Positions 1-10,432 of a stretch of 64,000 nt of DNA are shown here, piece by piece. Positions within the stretch are counted from its first letter, which is position 1. Each line of letters starts with the position of its first letter. The stretch comes from Nocardia panacis. Its GTDB lineage: Bacteria > Actinomycetota > Actinomycetes > Mycobacteriales > Mycobacteriaceae. The stretch spans positions 62,001-126,000 of the forward strand of contig NZ_QZFU01000019.1 in assembly GCF_003598715.1 (NCBI RefSeq). The letters run 5' to 3'. Under the pieces are notes generated by a model. That model made no database searches, had not been told where the DNA came from, and saw nothing but the letters and a program-made list of their open reading frames with translations. A program made the position numbers and the translations under genes.

Positions 1-201
1 GAACAGGCGGTGGCGATCCTGGCGGCCTCCGGTCTGACCAACACCGCCATCGCCACCAGCAGGGGCACCTCGACCCGCACCGTCGACGCCCAGGTCGCGG
101 CCATCCTGTCCAAGCTGATGATCAACTCGCGCAAACAGATCCGCGCCCTGCTCCCACCCGAAGCGCTGGACCGCCGCGCACAGGTAGCGGAAAGCCGGTG
201 A
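1..201 (+). CDS. LuxR-family regulator, 3' end only
   Basis: The reading frame is open from the first base of the window, so the start lies outside. The 66 visible residues form a LuxR/GerE-type helix-turn-helix: an AVAILAASGLTNTAIA scanning helix, then a recognition helix around SRGTSTRTVDAQVAAILSKL, then a short basic tail. This domain binds DNA in transcription regulators. Whether the missing N-terminus is a receiver, an ATPase or another sensor cannot be seen. The gene converges on ftsK, with 17 bp between the two stop codons. Confidence 0.75.
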   Translation, partial: EQAVAILAASGLTNTAIATSRGTSTRTVDAQVAAILSKLMINSRKQIRALLPPEALDRRAQVAESR

Positions 202-218
202 GCTGTAGTCGAACTCGC

Positions 219-2864
219 CTACTCGGCGGCTGACCCTTCGGCCGGACCGCCGCCCCGGATGGACCAGAGCAGGCCCTCGAGCTCGTCGGGTTTGACCAGC
301 ACGTCACGGGCTTTGGAACCTTCGCTGGGACCCACGACGCCTCGGGTTTCCATCAGATCCATGAGACGGCCCGCTTTCGCGAAGCCGACGCGAAGTTTGC
401 GCTGCAGCATGGAGGTGGAGCCGAACTGCGAGGTGACGACCAGCTCCACGGCTTGCAGCAGCACATCGAGATCGTCGCCGATATCGGGATCGATATCCTT
501 CTGCTCGCCCGCCTTGGCGACGGTGACACCCTCCTGGTAGTCGGGTTCGGCCTGGTTCCTGGCGAATTCGACGACGCCGTGGATCTCCTCGTCGGAGATG
601 AACGCGCCCTGCAGTCGGGTCGGCTTGTTCGCGCCCATGGGCAGGAACAGGCCATCGCCCATACCGATCAGCTTCTCCGCGCCGGGCTGATCCAGGATGA
701 CCCTGGAGTCGGTGAGCGAGGAGGTGGCGAACGCGAGCCGGGAGGGCACATTGGTCTTGATCAGGCCGGTGACCACGTCGACGGAGGGGCGCTGGGTGGC
801 CAGCACCAGGTGAATGCCCGCGGCGCGGGCCTTCTGGGTGATGCGGACGATGGCATCCTCCACATCGCGCGGCGCGGTCATCATCAGGTCGGCCAACTCG
901 TCGACGATCGCGAGGATGTACGGGTAGGGCCGATACACCCGCTCGCTGCCCAGCGGCGCGGTGATCGCGCCGGACTTCACCTTCTTGTTGAAGTCGTCGA
1001 TGTGGCGAACCTTGTTGGCCTGCATGTCCTGATAGCGCTGCTCCATCTCCTCCACCAGCCAGGCCAGCGCGGCGGCCGCCTTCTTCGGCTGGGTGATGAT
1101 GGGGGTGATCAGGTGCGGAATGCCCTCGTACGGGGTGAGTTCCACCATTTTGGGGTCGATCAGGATCATCCTGACCTCCTCCGGTGTGGCCCGCTGCAAC
1201 AGCGAGACCAGCATGGAGTTCACGAAACTCGACTTGCCGGAGCCGGTGGAGCCCGCGACGAGAAGGTGCGGCATCTTCGCCAGGTTGGCCGAGACGAAAT
1301 CGCCCTCGATATTCTTGCCGAGTCCGATCACCAAGGGGTGGTGGTCGTTTCGGGTCGAAGGCGCCTTGAGCACATCGGCCAGGCGAACCAGTTCGCGGTC
1401 GGCGTTGGGCACCTCGATACCGACGGCCGATTTGCCCGGAATCGGCGCGAGCAGCCGAACATTCTCCGTGGCAACGGCATAGGCGATATTGCGGGCCAGC
1501 GCCGTGATCTTCTCGACCTTCACGCCGGGACCGAGTTCCACCTCGTAGCGGGTGACAGTCGGGCCGCGCACGAATCCGGTGACGGCCGCGTCGATCTTGA
1601 ACTGCACCAGCACCTCGGTGATGGCCTCGATCATGGATTCGTTGGCGGCGCTGCGCTTCTTGGGCGGATTGCCGTCGGTGAGCAGCGACAGCGGCGGCAG
1701 TGTGTAGTCGCCCTCCACTACCCGGTCGGCGACAAACTCCATTTGCTGTGGCGGAGGGGGTGTTTGGTCCTGCACCTTGGCCGGACGCCTGCGCGGTGCG
1801 ACCGGCGCGGGCGCGGGCGTCTCGGCCGGGGCTTCGGCATCGAAATCCTGTGCGGTGGCCAGGGTTTTGGCATCGCGCAGCGGCGGTTCGGCGAGGGCCT
1901 CGGTGGCGGCGGCGCCGTATTCGTCGGTCGGGTAGTTCTCCTCCGGACTGCCGCGCCCGCGTGAGCGCTTGGGGCGGTGTTCGGGAAATCCGTCGGCGTC
2001 GTAGTGACTGTCGTAGTCGGCCGGATCGTAGTGGTCGTCCTCGTATTCGCCCATCGCGCCGAAGTACTCGCGCAATCGGTGTGGAACCTCGCGCACCGTC
2101 GTCCCGGTGAGCAGCAGCAGACCGAAGGCCATGCACAGCAGCAGGATCGGCACCGAGAGCCAGGCGGTGAGTCCGTCGGTGAGCGGACCGCCGACCACGA
2201 AGCCGACGAATCCGCCCGCGAACGCGCGCCCGTGCGCGTCGTGCGGGGTGCCCGAACCGATATGCCACAGCCCGAGCACCGGCAGACCGACGAGTAGCGC
2301 GCCGAGCACCAGTCGCGGCCGGATCTCCGGATGCGGTTCGGTGCGCATGAGCACGATGGCGATCCCGGTGGCCACGAAGGGCAAAAGGCTGGCGGCCGAA
2401 CCGGATACGGCCCGGATGACATCCTCGACCCAGTGCCCGATCGGGCCGCCCGCCGACAACCAGACCGCGGCCGCGACGACGGCGCTGAGCGCGATGAGGC
2501 CCAGCGCGATCCCGTCGCGGCGGTGACCGTGTTCGATCTCGCTCGCCCGGCTCAGGGTGCGGGTGGTCGCGCCCAAGCCGCGCGCGAGCATGGTCCAGCC
2601 GCCACCGACGCCTCGGGTGAGCACGGCCAGCGGCGCGGTGCCGGTCCGGCGACGGGCCGGACGGCGCACCGGTGCGGTGCGGCCGCGCGCCGCGCCCGCC
2701 CGCGCGGCGCCCGTGCCGGTCTTGCCTGCGGCGGCCTTACCGGTGCCGGCTTTACCGGTGCCGCCGGTGCTCTTGCCGGTGCGGGGCCGTGCCGCAGTGG
2801 TCCGCCCCCGCGCCGATCCCGCCCGCGCACGAGAGCTCGTGGTGCTGCGGGACTTACCTGCCAT
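219..2864 (-). CDS. ftsK: DNA translocase FtsK/SpoIIIE
   Basis: Septum-anchored ATP-driven DNA pump that clears chromosome ends during division. I start it at the ATG giving MAGKSRSTTSS (881 aa); the upstream in-frame extension has no FtsK character. Order: a Lys/Ala/Gly/Arg-rich tail of about 95 residues, hydrophobic membrane segments about 120-255, an acidic/proline linker to about 390, the motor with Walker A GSTGSGKSS near residue 540 and Walker B VDELADLMM, and a C-terminal winged-helix gamma domain (TSMLQRKLRVGFAKAGRLMD). The length fits mycobacterial FtsK (Rv2748c). The histone-like N-terminal tail is longer than the usual short cytoplasmic leader and might contact DNA; that is inference. 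Confidence 0.96.
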   Translation of the reverse strand: MAGKSRSTTSSRARAGSARGRTTAARPRTGKSTGGTGKAGTGKAAAGKTGTGAARAGAARGRTAPVRRPARRRTGTAPLAVLTRGVGGGWTMLARGLGATTRTLSRASEIEHGHRRDGIALGLIALSAVVAAAVWLSAGGPIGHWVEDVIRAVSGSAASLLPFVATGIAIVLMRTEPHPEIRPRLVLGALLVGLPVLGLWHIGSGTPHDAHGRAFAGGFVGFVVGGPLTDGLTAWLSVPILLLCMAFGLLLLTGTTVREVPHRLREYFGAMGEYEDDHYDPADYDSHYDADGFPEHRPKRSRGRGSPEENYPTDEYGAAATEALAEPPLRDAKTLATAQDFDAEAPAETPAPAPVAPRRRPAKVQDQTPPPPQQMEFVADRVVEGDYTLPPLSLLTDGNPPKKRSAANESMIEAITEVLVQFKIDAAVTGFVRGPTVTRYEVELGPGVKVEKITALARNIAYAVATENVRLLAPIPGKSAVGIEVPNADRELVRLADVLKAPSTRNDHHPLVIGLGKNIEGDFVSANLAKMPHLLVAGSTGSGKSSFVNSMLVSLLQRATPEEVRMILIDPKMVELTPYEGIPHLITPIITQPKKAAAALAWLVEEMEQRYQDMQANKVRHIDDFNKKVKSGAITAPLGSERVYRPYPYILAIVDELADLMMTAPRDVEDAIVRITQKARAAGIHLVLATQRPSVDVVTGLIKTNVPSRLAFATSSLTDSRVILDQPGAEKLIGMGDGLFLPMGANKPTRLQGAFISDEEIHGVVEFARNQAEPDYQEGVTVAKAGEQKDIDPDIGDDLDVLLQAVELVVTSQFGSTSMLQRKLRVGFAKAGRLMDLMETRGVVGPSEGSKARDVLVKPDELEGLLWSIRGGGPAEGSAAE

Positions 2865-3117
2865 GGGCTTCAGGCTAGCCGCAAACGCCCCATCCGGACC
2901 ATTCGCAACACGTGTATCGCCAGTCTCAGCGGCCGGAACCCGCCATATCCGCTGGTCGATCTTCGAGTCGCGGACCGACGGAGCCGATCGGCTCACGCCG
3001 ATCCGACCGGACCTCGCGCACCGGTCGGGCGGAAGTTCCCGGACGATCCGGGCGCATCCGGTCGGTCACGCCGGCCCCCGACATATCGGCCGGACTCGGA
3101 CCGATAGGACCGAACCG

Positions 3118-3741
3118 TCAGACCGATCGGTCGAAGGCCGTCAGCGCCGCGACCGCTTCCCGCGCACCCGTCGTCTCGACCCGAACCTCATCCCGCCCCA
3201 TGGTGTAAAGCAGCAGCTCCGAAGGCGGACCCGTCAGCGTCACGGCGGCGCCGGATTTCGCGCCTGCCACCAACTCATCCCCCTCGGGCGTGCGCAGCAC
3301 CACCGAGACGGGCGCACGCCGGTAGCTCAACGCGGCCATTCGCCGCAGTGTCCGCCACAGCTGCGCCTCGTCGGCGGCGGGCAGCTCGCGCGGGCGCCAA
3401 CCGGGCGCGCCCCGCCGCACATCCTCGTGGTGGACGAAGTACTCGGCGGTATTGACCAGCGCGTCGACCGGACGCAGCGGCGACCACCACGGCGGCCCGG
3501 TGCGGATCTGCTCGAGCAGGTCCGCGAAGGGCCTGCCCGCATAGCTCGCCTGCACGGCGGCGAGATGCCCGGCGAGCGCGGGCACCATGATGCCGGGCGC
3601 GGCGTCGGGACGGCGCTCGCGAACGACCAAGTGCGCGGCCAACTCCCGCACCGTCCACGAACCGCAGCGGGTGGGCGCCTCCGGTCCGACGGTGGACATC
3701 GTCGCCACCAGGGATCGACGTTCGCGCTGTGCCAGACTCAC
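3118..3741 (-). CDS. TIGR03085 family (DinB-like) metal-binding protein
   Basis: A 207-residue protein starting at GTG (VSLAQRERRSLVATM). It matches the actinobacterial TIGR03085 family, related to the DinB/mycothiol-dependent maleylpyruvate isomerase fold. Visible family features are the N-terminal four-helix-bundle segment with LAAHLVVRERRPDAAPG and the central YFVHHEDVRRG, whose histidines are likely metal ligands. The substrate is unknown. It lies 4 bp downstream of the 3746-4333 gene on the same strand, so the two are probably cotranscribed. A longer in-frame extension upstream is rejected because it overlaps that neighbour and has no family similarity. Confidence 0.82.
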   Translation of the reverse strand: MSLAQRERRSLVATMSTVGPEAPTRCGSWTVRELAAHLVVRERRPDAAPGIMVPALAGHLAAVQASYAGRPFADLLEQIRTGPPWWSPLRPVDALVNTAEYFVHHEDVRRGAPGWRPRELPAADEAQLWRTLRRMAALSYRRAPVSVVLRTPEGDELVAGAKSGAAVTLTGPPSELLLYTMGRDEVRVETTGAREAVAALTAFDRSV

Positions 3742-3745
3742 GCCG

Positions 3746-4333
3746 TCAACATACCGAGCGCCCGCCGCCTTGTCCGCGCAGCGCCTCCCCAGCCCGCCGC
3801 AGATCCCGTTCGATACCGGGCGATCCCGTGCACACCTTGGTGAACCAGGCATCGATCCTGGCCAACTCCTCCGCGCCGAGCACACCGCCCGCACCGGCCC
3901 GCGCGACATACTCGTTGACGGTGTTCACCAACCCCCGGTGCGCAACGGCGCGCTGCCGATGCCGCCGGGCCGCGGCGGCATCGTAGATCTCGCCCCAGCG
4001 CACCACACCCTCGCTGTGGTGCAGACCGCCGTGCAGATCCCCGGCGACGACGGCCAGCCGCTCGGGCAGCGAGGCGTCGGGATCGGGACGTCGACGTCGC
4101 ATGGCCGCGCGCACCGTATCGAGGATGTCGAGCAAGTGGGCGACCTCGGCGGCGTCGAGCCGGGTACCGCGATCGAAGCGGCCGATGATCGCGCCCACCT
4201 CGCCGAGCGGCCCGGACCACCCGTCGTCGCGACGGCCCGCACCCAAACCGTCGATGACCCTGTCGTACACGGAGATTCGCTGCAAATACGTGTACAGCAC
4301 CACCAGACCGTCGAGTTGCGCCCTGCCCACCAC
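3746..4333 (-). CDS. Hypothetical protein, possibly leaderless
   Basis: An unrecognised 195-residue protein, helical and Arg/Ala-rich, without signal peptide, membrane segments or a known motif. Third-position GC is high and it ends 4 bp before the TIGR03085 gene, which supports a real two-gene operon. The first two codons are both GTG. A TAACCT hexamer (4340-4345) ends 6 nt before the first GTG and no Shine-Dalgarno is present, so the mRNA may begin at the start codon. Confidence 0.6.
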   Translation of the reverse strand: MVGRAQLDGLVVLYTYLQRISVYDRVIDGLGAGRRDDGWSGPLGEVGAIIGRFDRGTRLDAAEVAHLLDILDTVRAAMRRRRPDPDASLPERLAVVAGDLHGGLHHSEGVVRWGEIYDAAAARRHRQRAVAHRGLVNTVNEYVARAGAGGVLGAEELARIDAWFTKVCTGSPGIERDLRRAGEALRGQGGGRSVC

Positions 4334-4339
4334 CGAACG

Positions 4340-4345
4340 AGGTTA
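4340..4345 (-). promoter_or_regulatory. Candidate -10 box, leaderless start of 3746-4333
   Basis: On the minus strand the hexamer TAACCT is followed by 6 nt and then GTG. It matches the actinobacterial TANNNT -10 pattern. No convincing -35 was found. Confidence 0.4.
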
Positions 4346-4389
4346 TCCAGCGGGTTCACCCGCGCGCGGCCGATTCGCCCGGCACAAAT

Positions 4390-4420
4390 GTGAAAGCCGC
4401 CGGAACCCGGCGGCTTTCAC
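4390..4420 (-). terminator. Perfect 14-bp stem-loop after rnj
   Basis: Two perfectly complementary 14-base arms (GTGAAAGCCGCCGG and its complement) enclose a 3-nt loop, 9 bp after the rnj stop codon. This is a strong intrinsic-terminator-type hairpin. The T-run is weak, as is common in high-GC actinobacteria. It also lies upstream of the 3746-4333 gene and would insulate it from rnj. Confidence 0.8.
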
Positions 4421-4428
4421 GCGATATC

Positions 4429-6546
4429 TCAGACCCCGATGACCGTCGGCACGATCATCGGCCTGCGCCGGTAGGTCTCGGCGACCCAGCGGCCCACCAC
4501 CCGCCGCACGCTCTGCGCGATCCGATGGGTGTCGGTGACGCCCTCGGTGGCCAGGCGCAGCAGTTCCGCCTCCACGAGTTCACCCGCCTCGGTGAGCGCC
4601 GTCGGGTCGTCGGAGAAGCCGCGGCCGTTGACCTCCGGCGTGGTGACCGCCTTGCCGGTGGTCTCGTCGATGGCGACGGTGATGGAGATGAACCCGCCCT
4701 CGCCGAGCACCAAACGATCCGACAGCGTCGACTCGCCGACATCGCCGACGGACAGTCCGTCCACGTACACGTGGCCGACCGGCACCCGACCCACGATCGA
4801 GGCGATGCCGTCGACCAGGTCGACCACCACGCCGTCCTCTGCCAGCACCACCCGCTCCTCGGGGACGCCGGTGGACACCGCGAGCGCGGCATTGGCGCGC
4901 AGGTGCCGCCATTCGCCGTGCACCGGCATGGCATTGGTGGGTCGCACCGCGTTGTAGAGGAACAGCAGCTCACCCGCCGAGGCGTGCCCGGAGACGTGCA
5001 CCTTGGCGTTCTGCTGGGTGATCACCGTGGCCCCGAGCCGGGCCAGACCGTTGACCACGGCGAAGACCGAGTTCTCATTGCCGGGGATGAGCGAGGAGGC
5101 CAGCACGACCAGATCGTCGGCGCGGATATTGATCTGGCGGTGCTCCCCGCGCGCCATGCGCGAGAGCGCGGACAGCGGTTCGCCCTGGGATCCGGTGGAG
5201 ATGAGCACCAGCCTGTCGCCGGGGAGGGTGGCGGCCACGTCCAGGTCGACCACCACATTGTCCGGCACCGACAGGTAGCCCAGGTCCTGGGCGATCTGCA
5301 TATTGCGGACCATCGAGCGGCCGACGAAACATACGCGGCGGCCGTACTTCTGGGCCACGTCGACCACCTGCTGGATGCGGTGCACATGGCTGGCGAAGGA
5401 GGCGACGATGACCCGGTTGCGCGCCTTGCCGATGACCGTGTCGAGGACGCCGCCGATCTCGCGCTCGGGGGTGACGAAACCGGGCACTTCGGCATTGGTG
5501 GAGTCGACCAGGAACAGGTCGACACCCTCGTCACCGAGGCGGGAGAAACCGGCCAGGTCGGTCAGGCGGCCATCGAGCGGCAACTGATCGAGTTTGATGT
5601 CACCGGTGTGCAGCGCCACGCCCGCCGGGGTGCGGATCGCCACCGCGATGGCATCGGGAATCGAGTGGTTGACCGCGAAGTACTCGCATTCGAACGGGCC
5701 GTGCTCGGTCTTCTGGCCCTCGGCGACCTCGACCAGCTTGGGCTGGAGCCGATGCTCGCGGCACTTGGCGGCGACCAGCGCCAGGGTGAATCGCGCGCCG
5801 ACCACCGGGATATCGCCGCGCATGCGCAGCAGGAACGGGACCGCGCCGATGTGGTCCTCGTGGCCGTGGGTGAGCACGATGGCCACCACATCGGCCATCC
5901 GGTCCTCGATGGGGCGGAAGTCGGGCAGGATCAGGTCGACGCCGGGCTGCTGATCCTCCGGGAACAGCACACCGCAGTCGACGATGAGCAGCTTGCCCGC
6001 GTACTCGAAAACCGTCATATTGCGGCCGATTTCGCCGATACCGCCGAGGGCGAATACGCGCAGCCCGTGCTTGGGCAGTGGCGGCGGCGGACCGAGCCGG
6101 TCCGCCGGGGCCAGGATGGTGCCCGAATCCTGCTTCGCGGCAGGCGCTTCCGCACGACGTCCGGCGGACCGGGTCCGCCGCGGCCGCGCGTTGGCGGCCG
6201 AATCCGCCACTGCCGGAGCCGATTCGGCTGCCTTGCCTCGCGCCGGGCGCTTGCCCTCCGCCTTCTTGACCTCCGCCTTCTTGGCCTCGGACTTCTTCGG
6301 TTCGGACTTCTTCGGTTCGGACTTCTTCGCCTCGGCGCGCTTGGGCTGCGCCTTCTTGGCCTGGGGGGCGGTCCGCGCGGACTTCTTCGGCTCCACCGGC
6401 TCGGAAGTTGCGGCGACCGTGACCTTCTCGACCTCGGCGACCTGTTCGACACGGGCGGCGCGCTCGAAGCGCTCCGACTCCGGGGCGGGCGGACCGGCGG
6501 TTCTGGAGGCGGTCCGACGCGGACGGCGTGCGGGTGTCTCGGTCAT
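4429..6546 (-). CDS. rnj: Ribonuclease J
   Basis: Metallo-beta-lactamase/beta-CASP ribonuclease combining endo- and 5'-3' exonuclease activity in RNA decay and rRNA maturation. From MTETPARRP the protein has 705 residues. The zinc-binding HTHGHEDHIGA lies near residue 230, followed by HSIPDA, HTGDIKLD and the beta-CASP region with SHVHR, SGHAS and PVHGEWRH. Residues 1 to about 155 are a Lys/Ala/Pro/Glu-rich low-complexity extension with KKSEP repeats. The mycobacterial enzyme is about 558 aa, so this tail is a substantial addition. It sits 73 bp downstream of dapA on the same strand, as in Rv2752c-Rv2753c. Confidence 0.95.
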   Translation of the reverse strand: MTETPARRPRRTASRTAGPPAPESERFERAARVEQVAEVEKVTVAATSEPVEPKKSARTAPQAKKAQPKRAEAKKSEPKKSEPKKSEAKKAEVKKAEGKRPARGKAAESAPAVADSAANARPRRTRSAGRRAEAPAAKQDSGTILAPADRLGPPPPLPKHGLRVFALGGIGEIGRNMTVFEYAGKLLIVDCGVLFPEDQQPGVDLILPDFRPIEDRMADVVAIVLTHGHEDHIGAVPFLLRMRGDIPVVGARFTLALVAAKCREHRLQPKLVEVAEGQKTEHGPFECEYFAVNHSIPDAIAVAIRTPAGVALHTGDIKLDQLPLDGRLTDLAGFSRLGDEGVDLFLVDSTNAEVPGFVTPEREIGGVLDTVIGKARNRVIVASFASHVHRIQQVVDVAQKYGRRVCFVGRSMVRNMQIAQDLGYLSVPDNVVVDLDVAATLPGDRLVLISTGSQGEPLSALSRMARGEHRQINIRADDLVVLASSLIPGNENSVFAVVNGLARLGATVITQQNAKVHVSGHASAGELLFLYNAVRPTNAMPVHGEWRHLRANAALAVSTGVPEERVVLAEDGVVVDLVDGIASIVGRVPVGHVYVDGLSVGDVGESTLSDRLVLGEGGFISITVAIDETTGKAVTTPEVNGRGFSDDPTALTEAGELVEAELLRLATEGVTDTHRIAQSVRRVVGRWVAETYRRRPMIVPTVIGV
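6246..6366 (-). repeat. Tandem Lys-rich repeats encoded in the rnj 5' part
   Basis: A 15-bp unit, read on the plus strand as cttcttcggttcgga, is repeated with little change and grades into related Lys/Ala units. It encodes KKSEP-type pentapeptides. Units of this kind can expand or contract by slippage. Confidence 0.75.
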
Positions 6547-6619
6547 TCCCGCACCTCGCTGACACTCGACTTCGGCAGATCCGAAGCGGGCTGTGACATG
6601 GTTGACTTTCTCCGTTCGT

Positions 6620-7659
<1,040 letters not shown>

Positions 7660-7660
<1 letters not shown>

Positions 7661-8133
7661 TGGAACAACCTCGACACGTCATTGATCTGAACAACTACAC
7701 CGACCGCCTGCGCGCCGACCTCATCGCCGCCGCCGCCCTCGGCGATGAGAAGACCCAGGCCACGGCCGCCGCGCTGGCCGCGGCCACCGAGAATTCGACC
7801 CGACTGACCCTGCTCGCCGCACTGTCGGATCTGGCCGCCGAGGTGAGTGCCGCGCTCGACGAGCACAGCGTGCACATCGCCCTCGATGGCACCGACGCCG
7901 CGGTCGACGTCCGCCGCACCGCGCGCCCCGAACCGGACGACAACCCCTCCTTCGAGGAGATGACCGGCGATATCAGCCGCGTCACACTCCGACTCGTCGA
8001 ACAGCTCAAATCGCGCGCCGAGGATGCCGCCGCGCAGAGCGGCCAATCGCTGAATTCATGGCTGTCCGGCGCGGTGAACGGCGCGCTGCGCGATCAGATG
8101 CGGCGCAACTACGGACCGCGCTCCGACGACTGA
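7660..8133 (+). CDS. Ribbon-helix-helix (HicB/Arc-like) protein
   Basis: A 157-residue cytoplasmic protein. Its C-terminal about 45 residues (RLVEQLKSRAEDAAAQSGQSLNSWLSGAV) have the Arc/HicB pattern: a short beta segment, then two helices with the SLNSWL turn. The N-terminal 110 residues are Ala-rich and helical and may be a partner or oligomerisation domain. No adjacent HicA-like toxin is present, so a toxin-antitoxin role is not supported; a stand-alone DNA-binding regulator fits better. The ATG lies 7 nt after a -10 hexamer with no Shine-Dalgarno. Confidence 0.7.
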
Positions 8134-8181
8134 ATCTCCCTGCGGGCAACGCCATTTCGACCCCCGACCGCGTTATCTCGG

Positions 8182-9381
8182 TCACAGCAGCGGTGCGAGA
8201 TCGCCCCGCTCCCCGATGACCACCTCATCGAGCTCGAGCCAATCGGCCATTTCGCGCAGCGCACCGTTGAGCGCGTGCGCGGTGCGCGCCGTGCCCCGAC
8301 CGGGTTCGGCGAACGCGCCCGGCACCAGCAGCCGGCCCGTGGACCGCTCGGCGCGCAGGTCGACCCGACCGACCAGCGCGCCGTCGAGCAGGAACGGGAA
8401 GACGTAATACCCGTGCACGCGTTTGGGTTCGGGCGTGTAGATCTCGATGCGGTAGTGGAAGTCGAACACGCGCTCGGTGCGCGGGCGGTAGAAGATGAGC
8501 GGATCGAACGGGCACAGCAGCGCCGCACCCGTGATCGCGCGCGGTGTCGCGGCCTCGGACCACAGATACGCCGTGCGCTCCCAACCCACGACCGCGACCT
8601 CGATCAACTCCCCCGCGTCGACCAGTTCGGCCACGGCGGGTTTGATCTGCGCGCGCCGCAGCCGGTAGTAATCGGCCAGGTCGGCCTCGGTGGCGATACC
8701 GTGCGCGGCGGCCGCGCGCCGCACCAACTCCCGCAGCGCTTCGGCCTCGGAGACGGTGCGCGCGAACACCTCCGGCGGGATGACCCGCTCGGTCAGGTCG
8801 TAGTGGCGGGCGAAACCCACCCGCTTGGGCACCGAGAGCGCGCCCGCCGCGAACAGCGCCTCACAGGCCAGTTTGGTATCGCTGAGATTCCACCAGGAAC
8901 CCTTGGCGCGCGGGCGATCCAGTTCCAGATGCCGCTCCACCTCGCCCGCGGTGCAGGCCCCGAATTCGGTGAGCACCGCCAGAATGTCCTTGCCCAGGGT
9001 GGGATTTCGCTCCATCGCCCGGCGCATACCCGCCCAGCGACCGAATTCGTACTCCACCATCCGCCAGCGCAGCAGCGGCCAATCCTCGACCGGCAGCAGC
9101 GCCGCCTCGTGCGCCCAGTACTCCACCAACCTGCGCGGACGGCGCGCGCCGTCGGTCCAGGCGGCCTCGTCGAGCAGGGTGCGGTCGTAGGCGCCGATGC
9201 GGCTGAAAATCGGGGCGTAGTGCGCGCGCACCACGGCCGAGACCGAATCCAATTGCAACAGCCGGGTTCTGGACAGCACATCGAGCACCGCCCGCCTGCC
9301 CGCGGCGGCGGGTCTGCGCCGACCGAAACCCTGCGCCGCCAACGCCGTCCGCCGCGCGGCGGCCGCGCTCATCTTCCGCAT
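8182..9381 (-). CDS. Winged-helix DNA glycosylase, YcaQ/AlkZ family
   Basis: Homologous to YcaQ (interstrand crosslink-unhooking glycosylase) and Streptomyces AlkZ. The protein is about 399 aa and carries three winged-helix repeats. The catalytic QxD motif is visible as LLQLDSV near residue 45, followed by VVRAHYAPIFSRIGAYD. The central part has WARWALRYW-type substitutes such as EFGRWAGMRRAME, and the C-terminus GYYVFPFLLDGALVGRVDLRAER is characteristic. Start choice is uncertain: a GTG at 9405 and ATGs at 9381 and 9372 are in frame and none has a clear Shine-Dalgarno. The gene follows the signalling operon on the same strand with a gap of about 31 bp or less, so it may be its last member. 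Confidence 0.85.
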   Translation of the reverse strand: MRKMSAAAARRTALAAQGFGRRRPAAAGRRAVLDVLSRTRLLQLDSVSAVVRAHYAPIFSRIGAYDRTLLDEAAWTDGARRPRRLVEYWAHEAALLPVEDWPLLRWRMVEYEFGRWAGMRRAMERNPTLGKDILAVLTEFGACTAGEVERHLELDRPRAKGSWWNLSDTKLACEALFAAGALSVPKRVGFARHYDLTERVIPPEVFARTVSEAEALRELVRRAAAAHGIATEADLADYYRLRRAQIKPAVAELVDAGELIEVAVVGWERTAYLWSEAATPRAITGAALLCPFDPLIFYRPRTERVFDFHYRIEIYTPEPKRVHGYYVFPFLLDGALVGRVDLRAERSTGRLLVPGAFAEPGRGTARTAHALNGALREMADWLELDEVVIGERGDLAPLL

Positions 9382-9412
9382 CCGACCAACGATGCCGGCA
9401 GGCACCGACAGA

Positions 9413-10432
9413 TCAGGTGGAGACGGTCACCACGCCGGCGGCGTCGATCTCGGTGCGCCGGTCCGCCACCGGCGCGTTCGCCAAGACGGTGGCCACGATG
9501 CGCCGACCCATCGGGAGCACCCTGATGGTGACCGAACCCGCGTTGGCGGCGTCGAGTTCGTGCGTGGCTGCGTCGATCACCTGCTGACGCACCCAGCGCG
9601 GCACCCCGGCGAATCCGCCGTCGTCGAGCAGCACCACCTCGACCCCGCGCGAACGTGCCCCGCGCGCGGCGCTGTTGAGTTCGTCGCAGACCAACTGCGG
9701 GGCGCGCAGTCCGTCGCGCAGTTCGGCTTCGAGCAGGCGGCACTGTTCGCGTTCGGCGGTGGCGAGTTCCACACCGTCGGCGATGCGCTCCAGGATCGGA
9801 CGGGCCACCTTGTCCAACCGGGCCAGTTGCCGGTCGCGCTCGCCGTTCTCCGCCGCCATGGTGGCCTCGGCGGCGGCCCGCATGGTCGCCTCCTCGCGCA
9901 GCAGCCGCAGCGAGCGCTGGGTGGGCCGCATGATCGCCGCGAACAGCGACAGACCCGTGACCGTGACGATCGGCAGCACCGAACCGGTGAGCATTCCGGT
10001 CGCCGCGCCCTTCAGCACACCGGTCACCCCCACGACCACCGCGACGCCCGCCACGCCCACCCAGGCCGCGGCGACCCGGCCGCGCAGCACCAGGACGGCG
10101 AGGACGTAGGAGGAGGCGAACATGGTCCAAACCTGTTGCGGCGTGCCCTGTTTCAATCCGATAGTGGTCAACGCCGTAGCCACCGGAGCGGAGGCGACGA
10201 CGAAAACCGTCGCGGGCCACGACAGCGGATCGATCGGCAGCACCAGCACGACCAGACCGGCCAATGCCAGCAGGACCAGCGCCGCGGCCGAGCAGCCGAA
10301 GGCGCCCGTGCCGAAATTGCGCATCATGTACAGCGCGATGGTGGCCTCGAGGATGAGCAGGAACAGCCAAGCCGATCGATCGCGCAGGCCGAGCAGATCG
10401 CGCAGACCGAATTCGGCGTCCGGATCAGCCAT
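9413..10432 (-). CDS. Membrane histidine-kinase-like protein lacking ATPase motifs
   Basis: A 339-residue protein starting at MADPDAEFGLRD, where the ATG overlaps the stop of the upstream kinase by 8 bp. Residues about 20-165 form five or six membrane helices. A predicted coiled coil (about 170-215) and a C-terminal domain of about 110 residues follow. That domain resembles a GHKL fold in layout, but I see no N-box, no DxGxG and no GxGxG. It also lacks an H-box histidine like the upstream kinase's HDAVLSTL. It is therefore probably a pseudokinase or accessory sensor that pairs with the upstream kinase. Functional assignment is inference. Confidence 0.7.
   Translation of the reverse strand: MADPDAEFGLRDLLGLRDRSAWLFLLILEATIALYMMRNFGTGAFGCSAAALVLLALAGLVVLVLPIDPLSWPATVFVVASAPVATALTTIGLKQGTPQQVWTMFASSYVLAVLVLRGRVAAAWVGVAGVAVVVGVTGVLKGAATGMLTGSVLPIVTVTGLSLFAAIMRPTQRSLRLLREEATMRAAAEATMAAENGERDRQLARLDKVARPILERIADGVELATAEREQCRLLEAELRDGLRAPQLVCDELNSAARGARSRGVEVVLLDDGGFAGVPRWVRQQVIDAATHELDAANAGSVTIRVLPMGRRIVATVLANAPVADRRTEIDAAGVVTVST

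Noticed and set aside
3121-3132. GACCGATCGGTC palindrome next to many ACCGAT/ACCGGA words upstream of ftsK
   Set aside because: The palindrome lies in the last codons of the TIGR03085 gene, and the words are not regularly spaced. No convincing iteron or operator.
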